A stretch of 14,372 nt of DNA, from positions 1-14,372 of the forward strand of contig JASHRR010000740.1 of assembly GCA_030037185.1 (NCBI GenBank), given 5' to 3'. Origin of the DNA: Xanthobacteraceae bacterium. Lineage in GTDB: Bacteria; Pseudomonadota; Alphaproteobacteria; Rhizobiales; Xanthobacteraceae. Positions 5,166-12,844 of the stretch are shown here, one piece after another. Numbering within the stretch: the first letter of the stretch is position 1; every line of letters starts with the position of its first letter. A program made the translations under genes and the position numbers. The notes under the pieces were generated by a model. It saw nothing but the letters and a program-made list of their open reading frames with translations. It was not told the origin of the DNA and did no database searches.

Positions 5166-7778
5166 AACGGACACCACTTCGACCAGTCCGCGGTTGGCAT
5201 CGAGCCTGATCCGGTCGCCCGTCCGGATCCGGCGCGTCACATCCGGGACGCCCACGATGGCCGGCAGGCCATACTCCCGCGCCACGATCGAGCCATGCGA
5301 GAGCAGGCCGCCAATCTCAACCACGAGGCCGCTCGCACGCAAGAAGTAGGGCGTCCAGGCGAGATCGGTCACCGGGGCGACCATGATCTCGCCTACAGCG
5401 AGCGTTTCGCAGTCACGGAAATCACGCAGCACGCGCGCAGGGCCTTCGACGAAGCCGCCGCAGATCGTGATGCCGCGTAGCGCTCCCTCGGGGGCAGTTG
5501 TCTCTTCGCCGGAGTCGATACGACGCACCGCACCGTCGAAGACCTTCGGCAGGATCACCGCTTCGCACCAGGCCTGCTCGCGTCGACGCCGTTCGAGCAG
5601 CTGCGGAATCGCTCCGCCGTCTTCGCCCCGACAGACCGCCAGCACGTCGTCCCGCGTGAGGTGGAACAGATCTTGCGGCTCTCTCAGCTGCTTTGCGGCG
5701 ACCAGCTTCTCGGCCAGTGCGTGCAGAATCTCGCGCACGTGAGCCGAGAAGCGGAGCCCCAGATCCTTCGTGCGCTCGCGGAGAAAGATGTAGCGGCGTG
5801 CCTGGTCGATCGAATGGCGCACGGCTAAACGCGTGCTCAATGGGACGCTGGCGAGCACGCGCGCCCGAAGCGAAGCGGCCGCCGCCTGCTGCCGTGCCAC
5901 ACGCGCGCCCGGGCTTTCGCCGCGGGCGGCGATTTCGGCGCGGACTAGACGCACTACCTGACATGGATCCTGCCGCCAGGTCGGGGTGGCGAGGTCGACC
6001 TCGGCGAGGCCTCGATGCCCGTGAACGTCAAGGAACCCGGCCAGCGTCTGTGCGAATGCTCTCCAGATCGCCGGCGCGGCAGCGGCCCGGACCGCGTCAA
6101 GCAGGCACCCATCATCGCGCTCGCGATCGAAGAGCTCCTGCAGGGAGCTGTGCCCAACTACCAGGCTCGCAAGTTCGAATATGCCTTGCGCGGGGTCGCT
6201 CCGGCCAAGGTCGCCAATTCCGGCAACGAGCTGTGCGGCGAGCGCGCCTTCTTTGTCATCGAGGTGGCGCGCGCATAGCGTCCGCAGACGCCGATAGCTC
6301 GACGTCGCTCCATTGGACAGGCGGATGTGGAGCGACGTCACGTCGGAGGTGCGCGCCGTCAGCAGTTCTTCGGCTGCGAATCGGGTCAGCGGCCAAGTCT
6401 GCGGCGGCTCGCGCCGCAGGCGCTCGGTTTTCACCTGAAGATCGGCCTCGATCGCGGCCAGATCTCGGCCCTCGCGCCGCATCAGCGCGAGGGCGGAGCC
6501 GATGACCCGCACGTTATGTACGATCCGGGCGGGTGTCAGCGCCTTCCACCAACAGCGCACAGGCAAGGGTTCGTTTACTGCCCCGACGAGTTCATCGAGC
6601 ACTTCGGCGCGGCTCGCTCCCGGAGCGGCATCCGTCACCGCCAGGAACACGGAGACATTCAAGTAAAGTCGACGATAGAAGGTGCCGACGATGGTCGGCT
6701 CGGGCCCCAGCGGCGGCAGGGTGTGCGTCCGGGCCGCGAGGGAGCGAAAAGCGTGTTCGAGCACAGGCACCGCCATGCTCCAGCCGAGAGGACTGATGCA
6801 GCCGGGAACGACCTCGCCGATGTTGCCTCGCGAGTAACGGGGATAACGCGGATCGATTGCCGTCTGAAACTCGGGGACCCACCCGGCGGGCGGCTCAACC
6901 GTCGCAACGGCAGTCACAGGGCGAGCCTGCAGCAACCAAACCGCATCGTCCTCGACCGCCCACTCGATATCGACGGCATGTCCGAAGAGATGCTCGGCAT
7001 CGAGCGCCATCTTCGCAATCTGCTGCGCCGTCGCCGTGTCGACGGCTGATTCCTGGAGAGACCCGCGTGATTCCAGTTGGACGGCGAGGCCATCGCGCGA
7101 CACCAGGAAGCGCTCGGGGGACACCCGGCCCGCGACCAGCGTTTCGCCCAACCCGGGAGCAGCCTCGATGACGATACGCCGGCTCGACGGTGCCCGCGGA
7201 TCCACGGTGAACGCCACTCCGGCGGCGCGCGCTCGCACAAGGCGCTGGATGAGCACTGCGCCGTCGATGCCTCGCACGTCCCGGGACTGCCGGTACGCCA
7301 TCGCCGACGGCGAGACGAAGGAGGCGGCGCATTTTAGGACGGCGCCCGCGACAGCATCCGTTCCCTGGACGCCGAGGACGGTGTCGAACTGCCCCGCGAA
7401 GCTGGCGGAAACAAGATCCTCGGCGAGGCAGGAGGAGCGGACCGCACAGGGCGTGTCAAGGAGGACCGCATCGGTCAATGCGCGATCGAGGACCGCGCGC
7501 GAAGCGCTCTCGACCGAGGCGCTGAGGACCGCCTCGCGGACCTCGCCGGCGACGACTGTGGCCCGCACCCAAGCGCCCGCCTCGACCTCGACGCGCAGCG
7601 CTGACCACGATGTCGCGACGCCTGCGCCCGCGAGCAGGTCGGAGATCGCGTCGATGCCGAGCACAACGCCTGTGGGCGTCGGAAGTCCGGCCTGATGCAG
7701 GGCTGCCAGCCGCGCGGCCTTGGCGCCGACGCGCGCGGCGTCGAGGGCGTCACGATCGTCCAGGGCGTAAATCGTCAC
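5091..7778 (-). CDS. Rifampin-phosphotransferase-like dikinase (PEP synthase/PPDK family without PEP barrel)
   Basis: The protein has 895 residues and starts at GTG 7778, which overlaps the upstream TGA by four bases (GTGA). The N-terminal PPDK ATP-binding domain shows VGAKAARLA (Lys20), CAVRSS (Arg114), SASFAGQFDT (125-133) and VDIEW with VWLLQARPV (269-288). The C-terminal swivelling domain carries GGLLSHGSIVAREYGLPAI with the phospho-carrier His828. The protein ends soon after this domain, so the PEP/pyruvate-binding barrel of true PEP synthase is absent. That layout is the one of rifampin phosphotransferase, about 870 residues, which moves the beta-phosphate of ATP through the histidine to an antibiotic hydroxyl. 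The roughly 500-residue middle would bind the substrate and is unrecognised. The last 20 or so residues come from the adjoining fusion pseudogene. A pathway hydroxyl or resistance substrate is inferred. Confidence 0.85.
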   Translation of the reverse strand: MTIYALDDRDALDAARVGAKAARLAALHQAGLPTPTGVVLGIDAISDLLAGAGVATSWSALRVEVEAGAWVRATVVAGEVREAVLSASVESASRAVLDRALTDAVLLDTPCAVRSSCLAEDLVSASFAGQFDTVLGVQGTDAVAGAVLKCAASFVSPSAMAYRQSRDVRGIDGAVLIQRLVRARAAGVAFTVDPRAPSSRRIVIEAAPGLGETLVAGRVSPERFLVSRDGLAVQLESRGSLQESAVDTATAQQIAKMALDAEHLFGHAVDIEWAVEDDAVWLLQARPVTAVATVEPPAGWVPEFQTAIDPRYPRYSRGNIGEVVPGCISPLGWSMAVPVLEHAFRSLAARTHTLPPLGPEPTIVGTFYRRLYLNVSVFLAVTDAAPGASRAEVLDELVGAVNEPLPVRCWWKALTPARIVHNVRVIGSALALMRREGRDLAAIEADLQVKTERLRREPPQTWPLTRFAAEELLTARTSDVTSLHIRLSNGATSSYRRLRTLCARHLDDKEGALAAQLVAGIGDLGRSDPAQGIFELASLVVGHSSLQELFDRERDDGCLLDAVRAAAAPAIWRAFAQTLAGFLDVHGHRGLAEVDLATPTWRQDPCQVVRLVRAEIAARGESPGARVARQQAAAASLRARVLASVPLSTRLAVRHSIDQARRYIFLRERTKDLGLRFSAHVREILHALAEKLVAAKQLREPQDLFHLTRDDVLAVCRGEDGGAIPQLLERRRREQAWCEAVILPKVFDGAVRRIDSGEETTAPEGALRGITICGGFVEGPARVLRDFRDCETLAVGEIMVAPVTDLAWTPYFLRASGLVVEIGGLLSHGSIVAREYGLPAIVGVPDVTRRIRTGDRIRLDANRGLVEVVSVGGRPINLNLRDAPPRAGGHRVVGT

Positions 7779-8809
7779 GGATAGCTCCGATGCACGTACT
7801 CATTGATTCCGAGCGACTCCCGGCCGCCCCACGCAAAGCGGCCGATGGCCTCGTCCAAAATCGTCCGAAAGCGCGTGCCCGCGAGCGTCAAGGGAACCGG
7901 CGTGATCGTTTTTACCTGGACCACGACCTCGGGCCCGGTTTCGGGGCGAAGCGTCAGCGTGGCAGCGCCGCCGGCGTGCTCCTCCCGCGACCAGTCGCTC
8001 AGCGTGCTGAGACGGCCGTCCTGCCAGACATATCCGCACCAGGCCTCGTGCCCCACGAGACGTACCCGGAAGGCGTTGAAGGCCAGCTGTTCGCCAAACT
8101 GCGCATTGATCCAACGATACCAATCCGGCACCCTCCAGTCGCGAATGCCCCACGACCGGTCGCGCAATCCGGTGCCGGCGAAGTTGAAGCGCTCTGCGTC
8201 GATCTCGATGGCGCCCCGCCAATGGCCCGCCTGCTCGAAATGGTGGTTGCCCCGCATCGCGATGGCACTTTTCAGCAGGTCGGGCAGCATCCTTGCCCGA
8301 TCGAGCAGTGACCCTTCGGGTGAGCTCGAAGCCAAGGCCTCGCGGAGCGGCAACCGTCGTTGCGGCAGCGACGGGAACACAAAAGGCTGGTGAAAGGCGT
8401 CGAAGGAGAGCCCCAAACGCACCTGCCGCCGCGGCAGCATCCACAGGCCCGACGCGGTTAAAAATGCGACCTCGCGGGGGTCACCGATGACGAAGGCGTC
8501 GCCGTCGTAGGCGATCTGCCAACGCGCCAGCGGCTCCTCGCATTGGGCCGTCAATGCGGCGGCGGCCAGCACGGTCTCGCCGTCGCGCGCCTCGCTCCAC
8601 GGGGCCCGGGTCCGCGCGATAAGCAGCGTCCCGTCGCCCAGCCGCAGCACGAGGAAGCCGTCGGTTAGCCCAAACCCCGGACTGAAGCCGATGCGGATGA
8701 ACCCCCCCAGCCGACCGCCGGAATCAAAGAAATTGAAGTAGAACGACTCATTCCACCACTGGGCAGGACCGTGGGCGTGCCTGAAATCGTCCTCGGGAAT
8801 GAGGCTCAT
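7775..8809 (-). CDS. DUF7065/DUF7064-like protein (lipocalin-like, AttH-related fold suspected)
   Basis: The protein has 344 residues from the ATG at 8809. The N-terminal pattern WWNESFYFNFFD...GGFIRIGFSPG (18-45) and the later GTGLRDRSWGIRDW (212-225) are those I associate with the paired DUF7065 and DUF7064 domains, found in actinobacteria and sphingomonads and often beside steroid or terpenoid enzymes. That association is from memory. The WW near the start and the W-G-x-R-D-W strand echo the AttH/CrtC domain next door, so a distant common fold is plausible. There is no signal peptide or membrane helix. TGAGGAGAACCATG joins the fusion gene stop to this start, so the ribosome site overlaps the upstream stop and translation is probably coupled. 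Biochemical role is unknown; work on the same isoprenoid as the fusion protein is inferred from coupling. Confidence 0.75.
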   Translation of the reverse strand: MSLIPEDDFRHAHGPAQWWNESFYFNFFDSGGRLGGFIRIGFSPGFGLTDGFLVLRLGDGTLLIARTRAPWSEARDGETVLAAAALTAQCEEPLARWQIAYDGDAFVIGDPREVAFLTASGLWMLPRRQVRLGLSFDAFHQPFVFPSLPQRRLPLREALASSSPEGSLLDRARMLPDLLKSAIAMRGNHHFEQAGHWRGAIEIDAERFNFAGTGLRDRSWGIRDWRVPDWYRWINAQFGEQLAFNAFRVRLVGHEAWCGYVWQDGRLSTLSDWSREEHAGGAATLTLRPETGPEVVVQVKTITPVPLTLAGTRFRTILDEAIGRFAWGGRESLGINEYVHRSYP

Positions 8810-8817
8810 GGTTCTCC

Positions 8818-11076
8818 TCAGTAATGGCGCTGGAGGACGTACCAGCCGAAAGCGCGCAGCATCAGCTTGGCGTGAGAGTCCGCGACCAGCGGCGCTGCCT
8901 CGGCCCATGCCTTCTCTACGATGGCGTTAGCCTCCGTGAGGCAGTCGTCGGGCGCTCCGCATTGTTCCAGCAGGGCGATCACGCACTCCACGGCTGCAGC
9001 ATCGCGGGAGTTGGCCGACAGAACCCTCCAGAGCGCCACCCGCCCTTCGCGATCGAGCCTGCCGAACGCCTTCGCCACCGGGGCCGTGATCTTGCCTTCG
9101 ACCAGATCTTCGCCGCGATTCTTGAGCTTTCCCTCGAAACCGCGCAGATTGAGGACATCGTCAACGATCTGGAAAGCGAGCCCGTAAGCCTCGAACAGCC
9201 CGGCCATAACATTCTCCTGCGCAGGGGTTCCGCGCGCGACGCGGACCGCCACCCGCGCGAGCGCGGCGGGTGGCGCGGCCGACTTCAGCCGGTGTATCGT
9301 GAGAACCGCTTCCTCGAGCGCCCGGGCGTCGCCGGTCTGGACCACAGCGGGAAGGAGGTCGTGGAGGCCCATGACGTCCAGCGCCTGTCCGAGATAAGCC
9401 GCGCGCATCGTCTGGTGGAAGATCTCGTAAATATCGACGCGCAAGGAAACCGGGAGGTCGTCGGCCAGAATTGCGGCGAGCGCGAGGTAAGGGGCAACGC
9501 CGCCGACGTTGATGGCGCTTGCCTCGCCATACACGACGTGGCAGGCAGGGCCGCCGCGCCGCACCGTCGAACGGTCCTGCACGTCGTCAATGATAAGCGA
9601 TCCGCTGTGGAGAATTTCCGGCAGGGCCAGCCAGTGGCGATAGCGGTCCGGGTCGGCACCCACGGCTTCGATGCAGGCGAGCAGGGCGTAGGAGCGCCAT
9701 GCCTTGCCGCCACGCAGCGCAATGTCGCGCAAGGGATTCGTGATGACGTGGGCGGCCCGCCCCACATCGACGCCGCTGACCCACGCGGTATCGCGTTCGC
9801 AGGCGTACAGCCGGACGAGGTCTTTCGATTCCAATACCCGCGGTACGAAAACGTCGACCGCTCGCCGCGTCTCCGCTCCGACGGCGCTGAAAAACTTGTC
9901 CAGCGAGTCGGGATGTCCGAGACCACTGAGCTCGACATAGCCCTTCCCCTGCACAGCCCGTCCTTGGCTGATCCCCGTAACACGGACGCGCCCTTCCCAG
10001 AATCCAGGCGGCGTCAGCAGCGTCATCACTTCCTGGCCTGGCGCTGACGCCTCGATCGTGAGATCAATGCCGCAACCCGGTATTCGCAGGCGCCAGGCGA
10101 CGGGATAGGTCGTGAAGGTGCGGACACTCGTCCAGTGCTTCGTCGGTTCGAGCACGAAATCGCTGAACGTGTCGCAGCTGCCTTCGCGGGACACCGTGAT
10201 CACGGCCCGTTCAATCACGCGATCGCGCTGGCCCCGGTCGAAGGTCTCGTAACAGGTGATGTCGGAGCCGTCATTGAGCTGGCCGCCGAACCAGTTCCAG
10301 CCGAAGGACGATTCGTCATCCGTCTCCTCCTCGTGGCGCCCGAACTCATGGTCGATCCAGCCTTGACCCTCGCTCACGCGATAATCAGTGCCGTAGAGCC
10401 TGATCGTCCCCTCCACGCGGCACCGCGGCTGGAAGTAATAGAACATTGAGCGAGCGGTGAAGCCGACGACATGCCCGTCGATGCCGTGCCGTTGAGGCGG
10501 CTTGAGGCTCGTAAAGCGAAGGTCGCAGCCGGACAGGCTTTCGGCGTCGTCGAGACGCAGTGTGTAGACGCCCGGTTCGGATGACTCCAGACGGTTCCCG
10601 TCAAGATCGAGCGATAACCGGTCGGTCGCGACGAGTCCCGGCGTGTGCAGCAGGCGGTCGGGTCCCGGAAACCGGCCTTGCTCTACGATCTCCAGCAAGG
10701 CGTGACGAACACGATCGTCCGACGACATGCCGTTGGAGCGAATGAGACGTACCGCATCCGCCGGTGTCGCGGGATCGAGAAGCGTCGCGCAGAGATGCCG
10801 CCCGTCCGCCTCCGTGACGCCCCAGGCGAGGTGGTGACGCCAGGCGCGCCCTTCCCGCAGTGCGTCCTCGCGACCCACCTGTTTGCGGAAGAAGGCAGAG
10901 AAGAGGGACACCTCGCGGCCGTCCTCGAGCGTGAAATGTCCGTGCAGGTACCACCACTCGATGGTCGAGGATGCGTGCGGAAGGTCCTGCACCGCCAGAT
11001 CGATGGGGCCCGGCAAGGGCCAGTCGAGGGGCGTGCACGAGGCTGGGGGCGGGATGGCGAATTCAGACTTCAGCAT
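8818..11076 (-). CDS. AttH/CrtC-like lipocalin domain fused to all-trans polyprenyl (GGPP-type) diphosphate synthase
   Basis: The protein has 752 residues from the ATG at 11076, which overlaps the glycosyltransferase end by 14 bp; GGAG lies 9 bp upstream. Residues 20-385 form an AttH/CrtC-type domain: IEWWYLHGHF (39-48), FSAFFR (59-64), GQGWIDHEFG (237-246) and FGWNWFGGQLNDGSDI (258-273). Relatives include carotenoid 1,2-hydratase and fungal decalin-forming pericyclases. Residues 430-752 form a class I prenyltransferase: LHSGSLIIDDVQD with the first aspartate motif D497-D501, RRGGPACH (507-513), GQALDVMG (563-570), FQIVDDVLN with the second motif D639-N643, and EGKITAP. The small residue before the first motif and DDxxN in the second resemble eukaryotic-type GGPP synthases, suggesting a C20 or longer product. 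The fused domain probably acts on that chain. No membrane segments are seen. Confidence 0.9.
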   Translation of the reverse strand: MLKSEFAIPPPASCTPLDWPLPGPIDLAVQDLPHASSTIEWWYLHGHFTLEDGREVSLFSAFFRKQVGREDALREGRAWRHHLAWGVTEADGRHLCATLLDPATPADAVRLIRSNGMSSDDRVRHALLEIVEQGRFPGPDRLLHTPGLVATDRLSLDLDGNRLESSEPGVYTLRLDDAESLSGCDLRFTSLKPPQRHGIDGHVVGFTARSMFYYFQPRCRVEGTIRLYGTDYRVSEGQGWIDHEFGRHEEETDDESSFGWNWFGGQLNDGSDITCYETFDRGQRDRVIERAVITVSREGSCDTFSDFVLEPTKHWTSVRTFTTYPVAWRLRIPGCGIDLTIEASAPGQEVMTLLTPPGFWEGRVRVTGISQGRAVQGKGYVELSGLGHPDSLDKFFSAVGAETRRAVDVFVPRVLESKDLVRLYACERDTAWVSGVDVGRAAHVITNPLRDIALRGGKAWRSYALLACIEAVGADPDRYRHWLALPEILHSGSLIIDDVQDRSTVRRGGPACHVVYGEASAINVGGVAPYLALAAILADDLPVSLRVDIYEIFHQTMRAAYLGQALDVMGLHDLLPAVVQTGDARALEEAVLTIHRLKSAAPPAALARVAVRVARGTPAQENVMAGLFEAYGLAFQIVDDVLNLRGFEGKLKNRGEDLVEGKITAPVAKAFGRLDREGRVALWRVLSANSRDAAAVECVIALLEQCGAPDDCLTEANAIVEKAWAEAAPLVADSHAKLMLRAFGWYVLQRHY

Positions 11077-12475
11077 GGCAGCGGCTCCAGGGATGCGCGA
11101 ATTGGCGGGTCCAAAAACTGCGCGCGGCATCCTCAAGAAGATCGGCAGCTCGCTCGACTCCTCCTGCAGCCCGCAGCGCCGCCTGCAGCCGCGGCATCGG
11201 ACGACGAAACGACGGCTCCTCGACGATTCTGCGAACCGCCGCCCGGACAGCATCCGGCTTGAGGGCATGCTTCGCTAGGACGAGCGCCACGCCGGCATCG
11301 AGCGCACGCAACGCCATGTCCTGCTGGTCGGCGAACAGGGGAATGCCAACGATCGGTACGCCGCAGATGATAGCCTCGTGGGCGCTGTTGACGCCACAAT
11401 GGGAGACGAAAGCGCGCGTGTTCGGATGCCGGAGAACCGCCATCTGCGATGATACCCACGATTCGATGCGCAGCCCTGGCGACTTAACGCGCGCGATCTC
11501 CGCCGCTTCGCCCCGGAGGACAAGGAGAGTGCGGAAGGCTGCATCGTCGAGGCCGCGTGCGAGCGCGGTCACGAAAGCCGCGGCGGGGGCCGCGAGCGTT
11601 CCCAGACTCCCGAACACCACGGGAGGACCTGCCGAGAGCCAGGCGTCGAGTTCAGGAGTGAGACCGGGGTCCTCATCATCCAACATCGGTCCGACGAGAT
11701 GAATCTCCGGCGGGAGCGGGCGCTCGTATTCGAGACCGAAGGCGGTATTTACCAGCACGCGCTTGCCGGCCGCGCGCGTGATTGGATCTGCCGGAGGGAG
11801 ACCGCGGGCGGCCCGGACGGGATCGAGGGTCCGTCTCGCGAAACGTCGCGCCATCGTGATCCCGAGCAGGCGAAGCGGGTGATACATGACCCGATCGATG
11901 AACGACAGCGTCGCGAGACTCCGCCCGGTAAGCATTAACGGCACTGCAGTGGCAGGGGGAAGCAGCGCCTCGGAGACCACTGGAAGGATGTCCGCGTTGT
12001 TGAAGACGTGCGGCACGCCAAGCGTTTCAGCGACGTCCAACCCGCACGTCGTCACCATGTCGGACACGATGAGATCGGGTGTCCATCGACGGCCGAGATC
12101 GAGGGCGCCATCGTAGAGGTTGCCCCACAAGGCATGGACGCCGGCGACGATTTCGCGCAGGCCCTTCCGGAAATCGGCCTCTGCCGTCGCACGAGCGAAC
12201 ACGTTCGCGGTCCCGGGAAAACCGGGCGGTTCCATCCCGAGACCTTCGAAAGGAACCCTCGGTTCGACGAAAGAGCGCGCCTCATCCATGCTAGCGAGAC
12301 GCACATCCCATCCCCGGCGCGCCAGCGCCCGCGCCTGGATCATCAACGGTCGGATATGCCCGTACGCAGGGATGGACAGGAAGAGAGCCCGCGGGCGCCG
12401 TTCGGCGTGTCGAGCGACGGTAGCCGACACAAAGTCGGCTTCCCGCGAAGACTGAAGTGGCTTGAGGCAGATCAA
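11063..12475 (-). CDS. GT1-family glycosyltransferase (UDP-sugar, MGT/CrtX-like)
   Basis: The protein has 470 residues from the TTG at 12475, chosen because AGGGGGA stands 5 bp before it; the frame stays open to a TTG at 12535. The fold is GT-B: PRALFLSIPAYGHIRP at the N-terminus, with the likely catalytic His40; VVFGSLGT (286-293); and the donor-binding signature SHCGVNSAHEAIICGVP (358-374) followed by ADQQDMA (382-388). The set is typical of macrolide, carotenoid and sterol glycosyltransferases that use nucleotide sugars on hydroxyls of lipophilic acceptors. The stop overlaps the start of the fusion gene, so both proteins should be made together. The likely acceptor is the hydroxylated isoprenoid made by the neighbours. 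Sugar identity cannot be read from the sequence. Confidence 0.88.
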   Translation of the reverse strand: MICLKPLQSSREADFVSATVARHAERRPRALFLSIPAYGHIRPLMIQARALARRGWDVRLASMDEARSFVEPRVPFEGLGMEPPGFPGTANVFARATAEADFRKGLREIVAGVHALWGNLYDGALDLGRRWTPDLIVSDMVTTCGLDVAETLGVPHVFNNADILPVVSEALLPPATAVPLMLTGRSLATLSFIDRVMYHPLRLLGITMARRFARRTLDPVRAARGLPPADPITRAAGKRVLVNTAFGLEYERPLPPEIHLVGPMLDDEDPGLTPELDAWLSAGPPVVFGSLGTLAAPAAAFVTALARGLDDAAFRTLLVLRGEAAEIARVKSPGLRIESWVSSQMAVLRHPNTRAFVSHCGVNSAHEAIICGVPIVGIPLFADQQDMALRALDAGVALVLAKHALKPDAVRAAVRRIVEEPSFRRPMPRLQAALRAAGGVERAADLLEDAARSFWTRQFAHPWSRCHAEV

Positions 12476-12478
12476 GAT

Positions 12479-12487
12479 GCTCCCCCT
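12479..12487 (-). promoter_or_regulatory. Shine-Dalgarno that sets the glycosyltransferase start
   Basis: The minus strand reads AGGGGGAGCATCTTG, with the purine run 5 bp before TTG at 12475. No comparable site precedes the upstream TTG at 12535, and the next ATG lies inside the conserved domain. This supports the TTG start. Confidence 0.55.
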
Positions 12488-12708
12488 AATTTGATCGAGT
12501 GACGACGTCCTTTGTGGGGTTGGGCTTCGCGGCAAAGCCGCGCCTTGAATAGCGCAGATAATGGTTCAGCACGGAGACCAGCCCCATGACTGCACAACCC
12601 AAGAAAAGTCGCCTTAGCGGGAAACCGCCCGCCCTCTCTTGCAGGCCTACTGTCCCGATCTCGATGACTGGCCGCGCAGCTGGTCATACGAAGCCCGCGA
12701 CACACCGC
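12488..12708. other. Intergenic leader of the glycosyltransferase operon
   Basis: No gene is supported here apart from a 21-codon ATG frame that overlaps the small ORF stop and is too short to judge. It holds a perfect 6-bp hairpin, CGCGGC around a 3-nt loop, at 12528-12542, about 53 bp before the glycosyltransferase start and with no U-run after it. A promoter for the lower genes could lie here, but I cannot pick convincing -35 and -10 boxes. Confidence 0.4.
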
Positions 12709-12843
12709 TCATTTGATGCGACTTGCCCTAAGCTCTTTCATTTCCAGAGCGCGCCCCACTCTTCGTAGCAACAAACCGAATGTGTCATTGATGGCACCTG
12801 CCAAACTCTTGGCCACGCGTACCTCGGTCAAGGCCAGTTCCAC
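12709..12843 (-). CDS. Possible small protein of 44 residues, unrecognised
   Basis: The frame opens with GTG at 12843, one base after the P450 stop, and ends with TGA at 12709. It encodes VELALTEVRVAKSLAGAI, then FGLLLRRVGRALEMKELRASRIK. The composition (Ala, Leu, Arg, Glu, Val with heptad-like spacing) looks like a real amphipathic helix, while neighbouring frames do not. The GTG has no well-placed ribosome site. TTG at 12831 has GGTGG about 9 bp upstream and is an alternative. It could be a small protein coupled to the P450 or the tail of a lost gene. I do not assign a function. Confidence 0.3.
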   Translation of the reverse strand: MELALTEVRVAKSLAGAINDTFGLLLRRVGRALEMKELRASRIK

Positions 12844-12844
12844 C

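Noticed and set aside
5091..7778. Annotation as phosphoenolpyruvate synthase (ppsA)
   Set aside because: The C-terminal PEP/pyruvate barrel domain is missing; the chain ends soon after the swivelling His domain, as in rifampin phosphotransferase-type enzymes.
8807..8908. Upstream start at 8908 for the DUF7065/7064-like gene
   Set aside because: The extra 33 residues are Arg/Ala-rich, overlap the conserved end of the fusion gene and have no family match. ATG at 8809 has a GGAG site at the right distance.
8824..10047. Plus-strand ORF of 407 codons antisense to the fusion gene, and similar frames at 3298-4440 and 13409-14272
   Set aside because: All are antisense shadows of genes with strong motifs, have unnatural composition, and lack ribosome sites.
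11077..11268. Upstream start at 11268 for the fusion gene
   Set aside because: The extension lies over the C-terminal coding part of the glycosyltransferase and has shadow-like composition. ATG at 11076 directly precedes the AttH domain and has a ribosome site.
12528..12542. Hairpin as a Rho-independent terminator
   Set aside because: The stem is only 6 bp and no U-run follows in either direction, so it is noted as a possible leader hairpin only.
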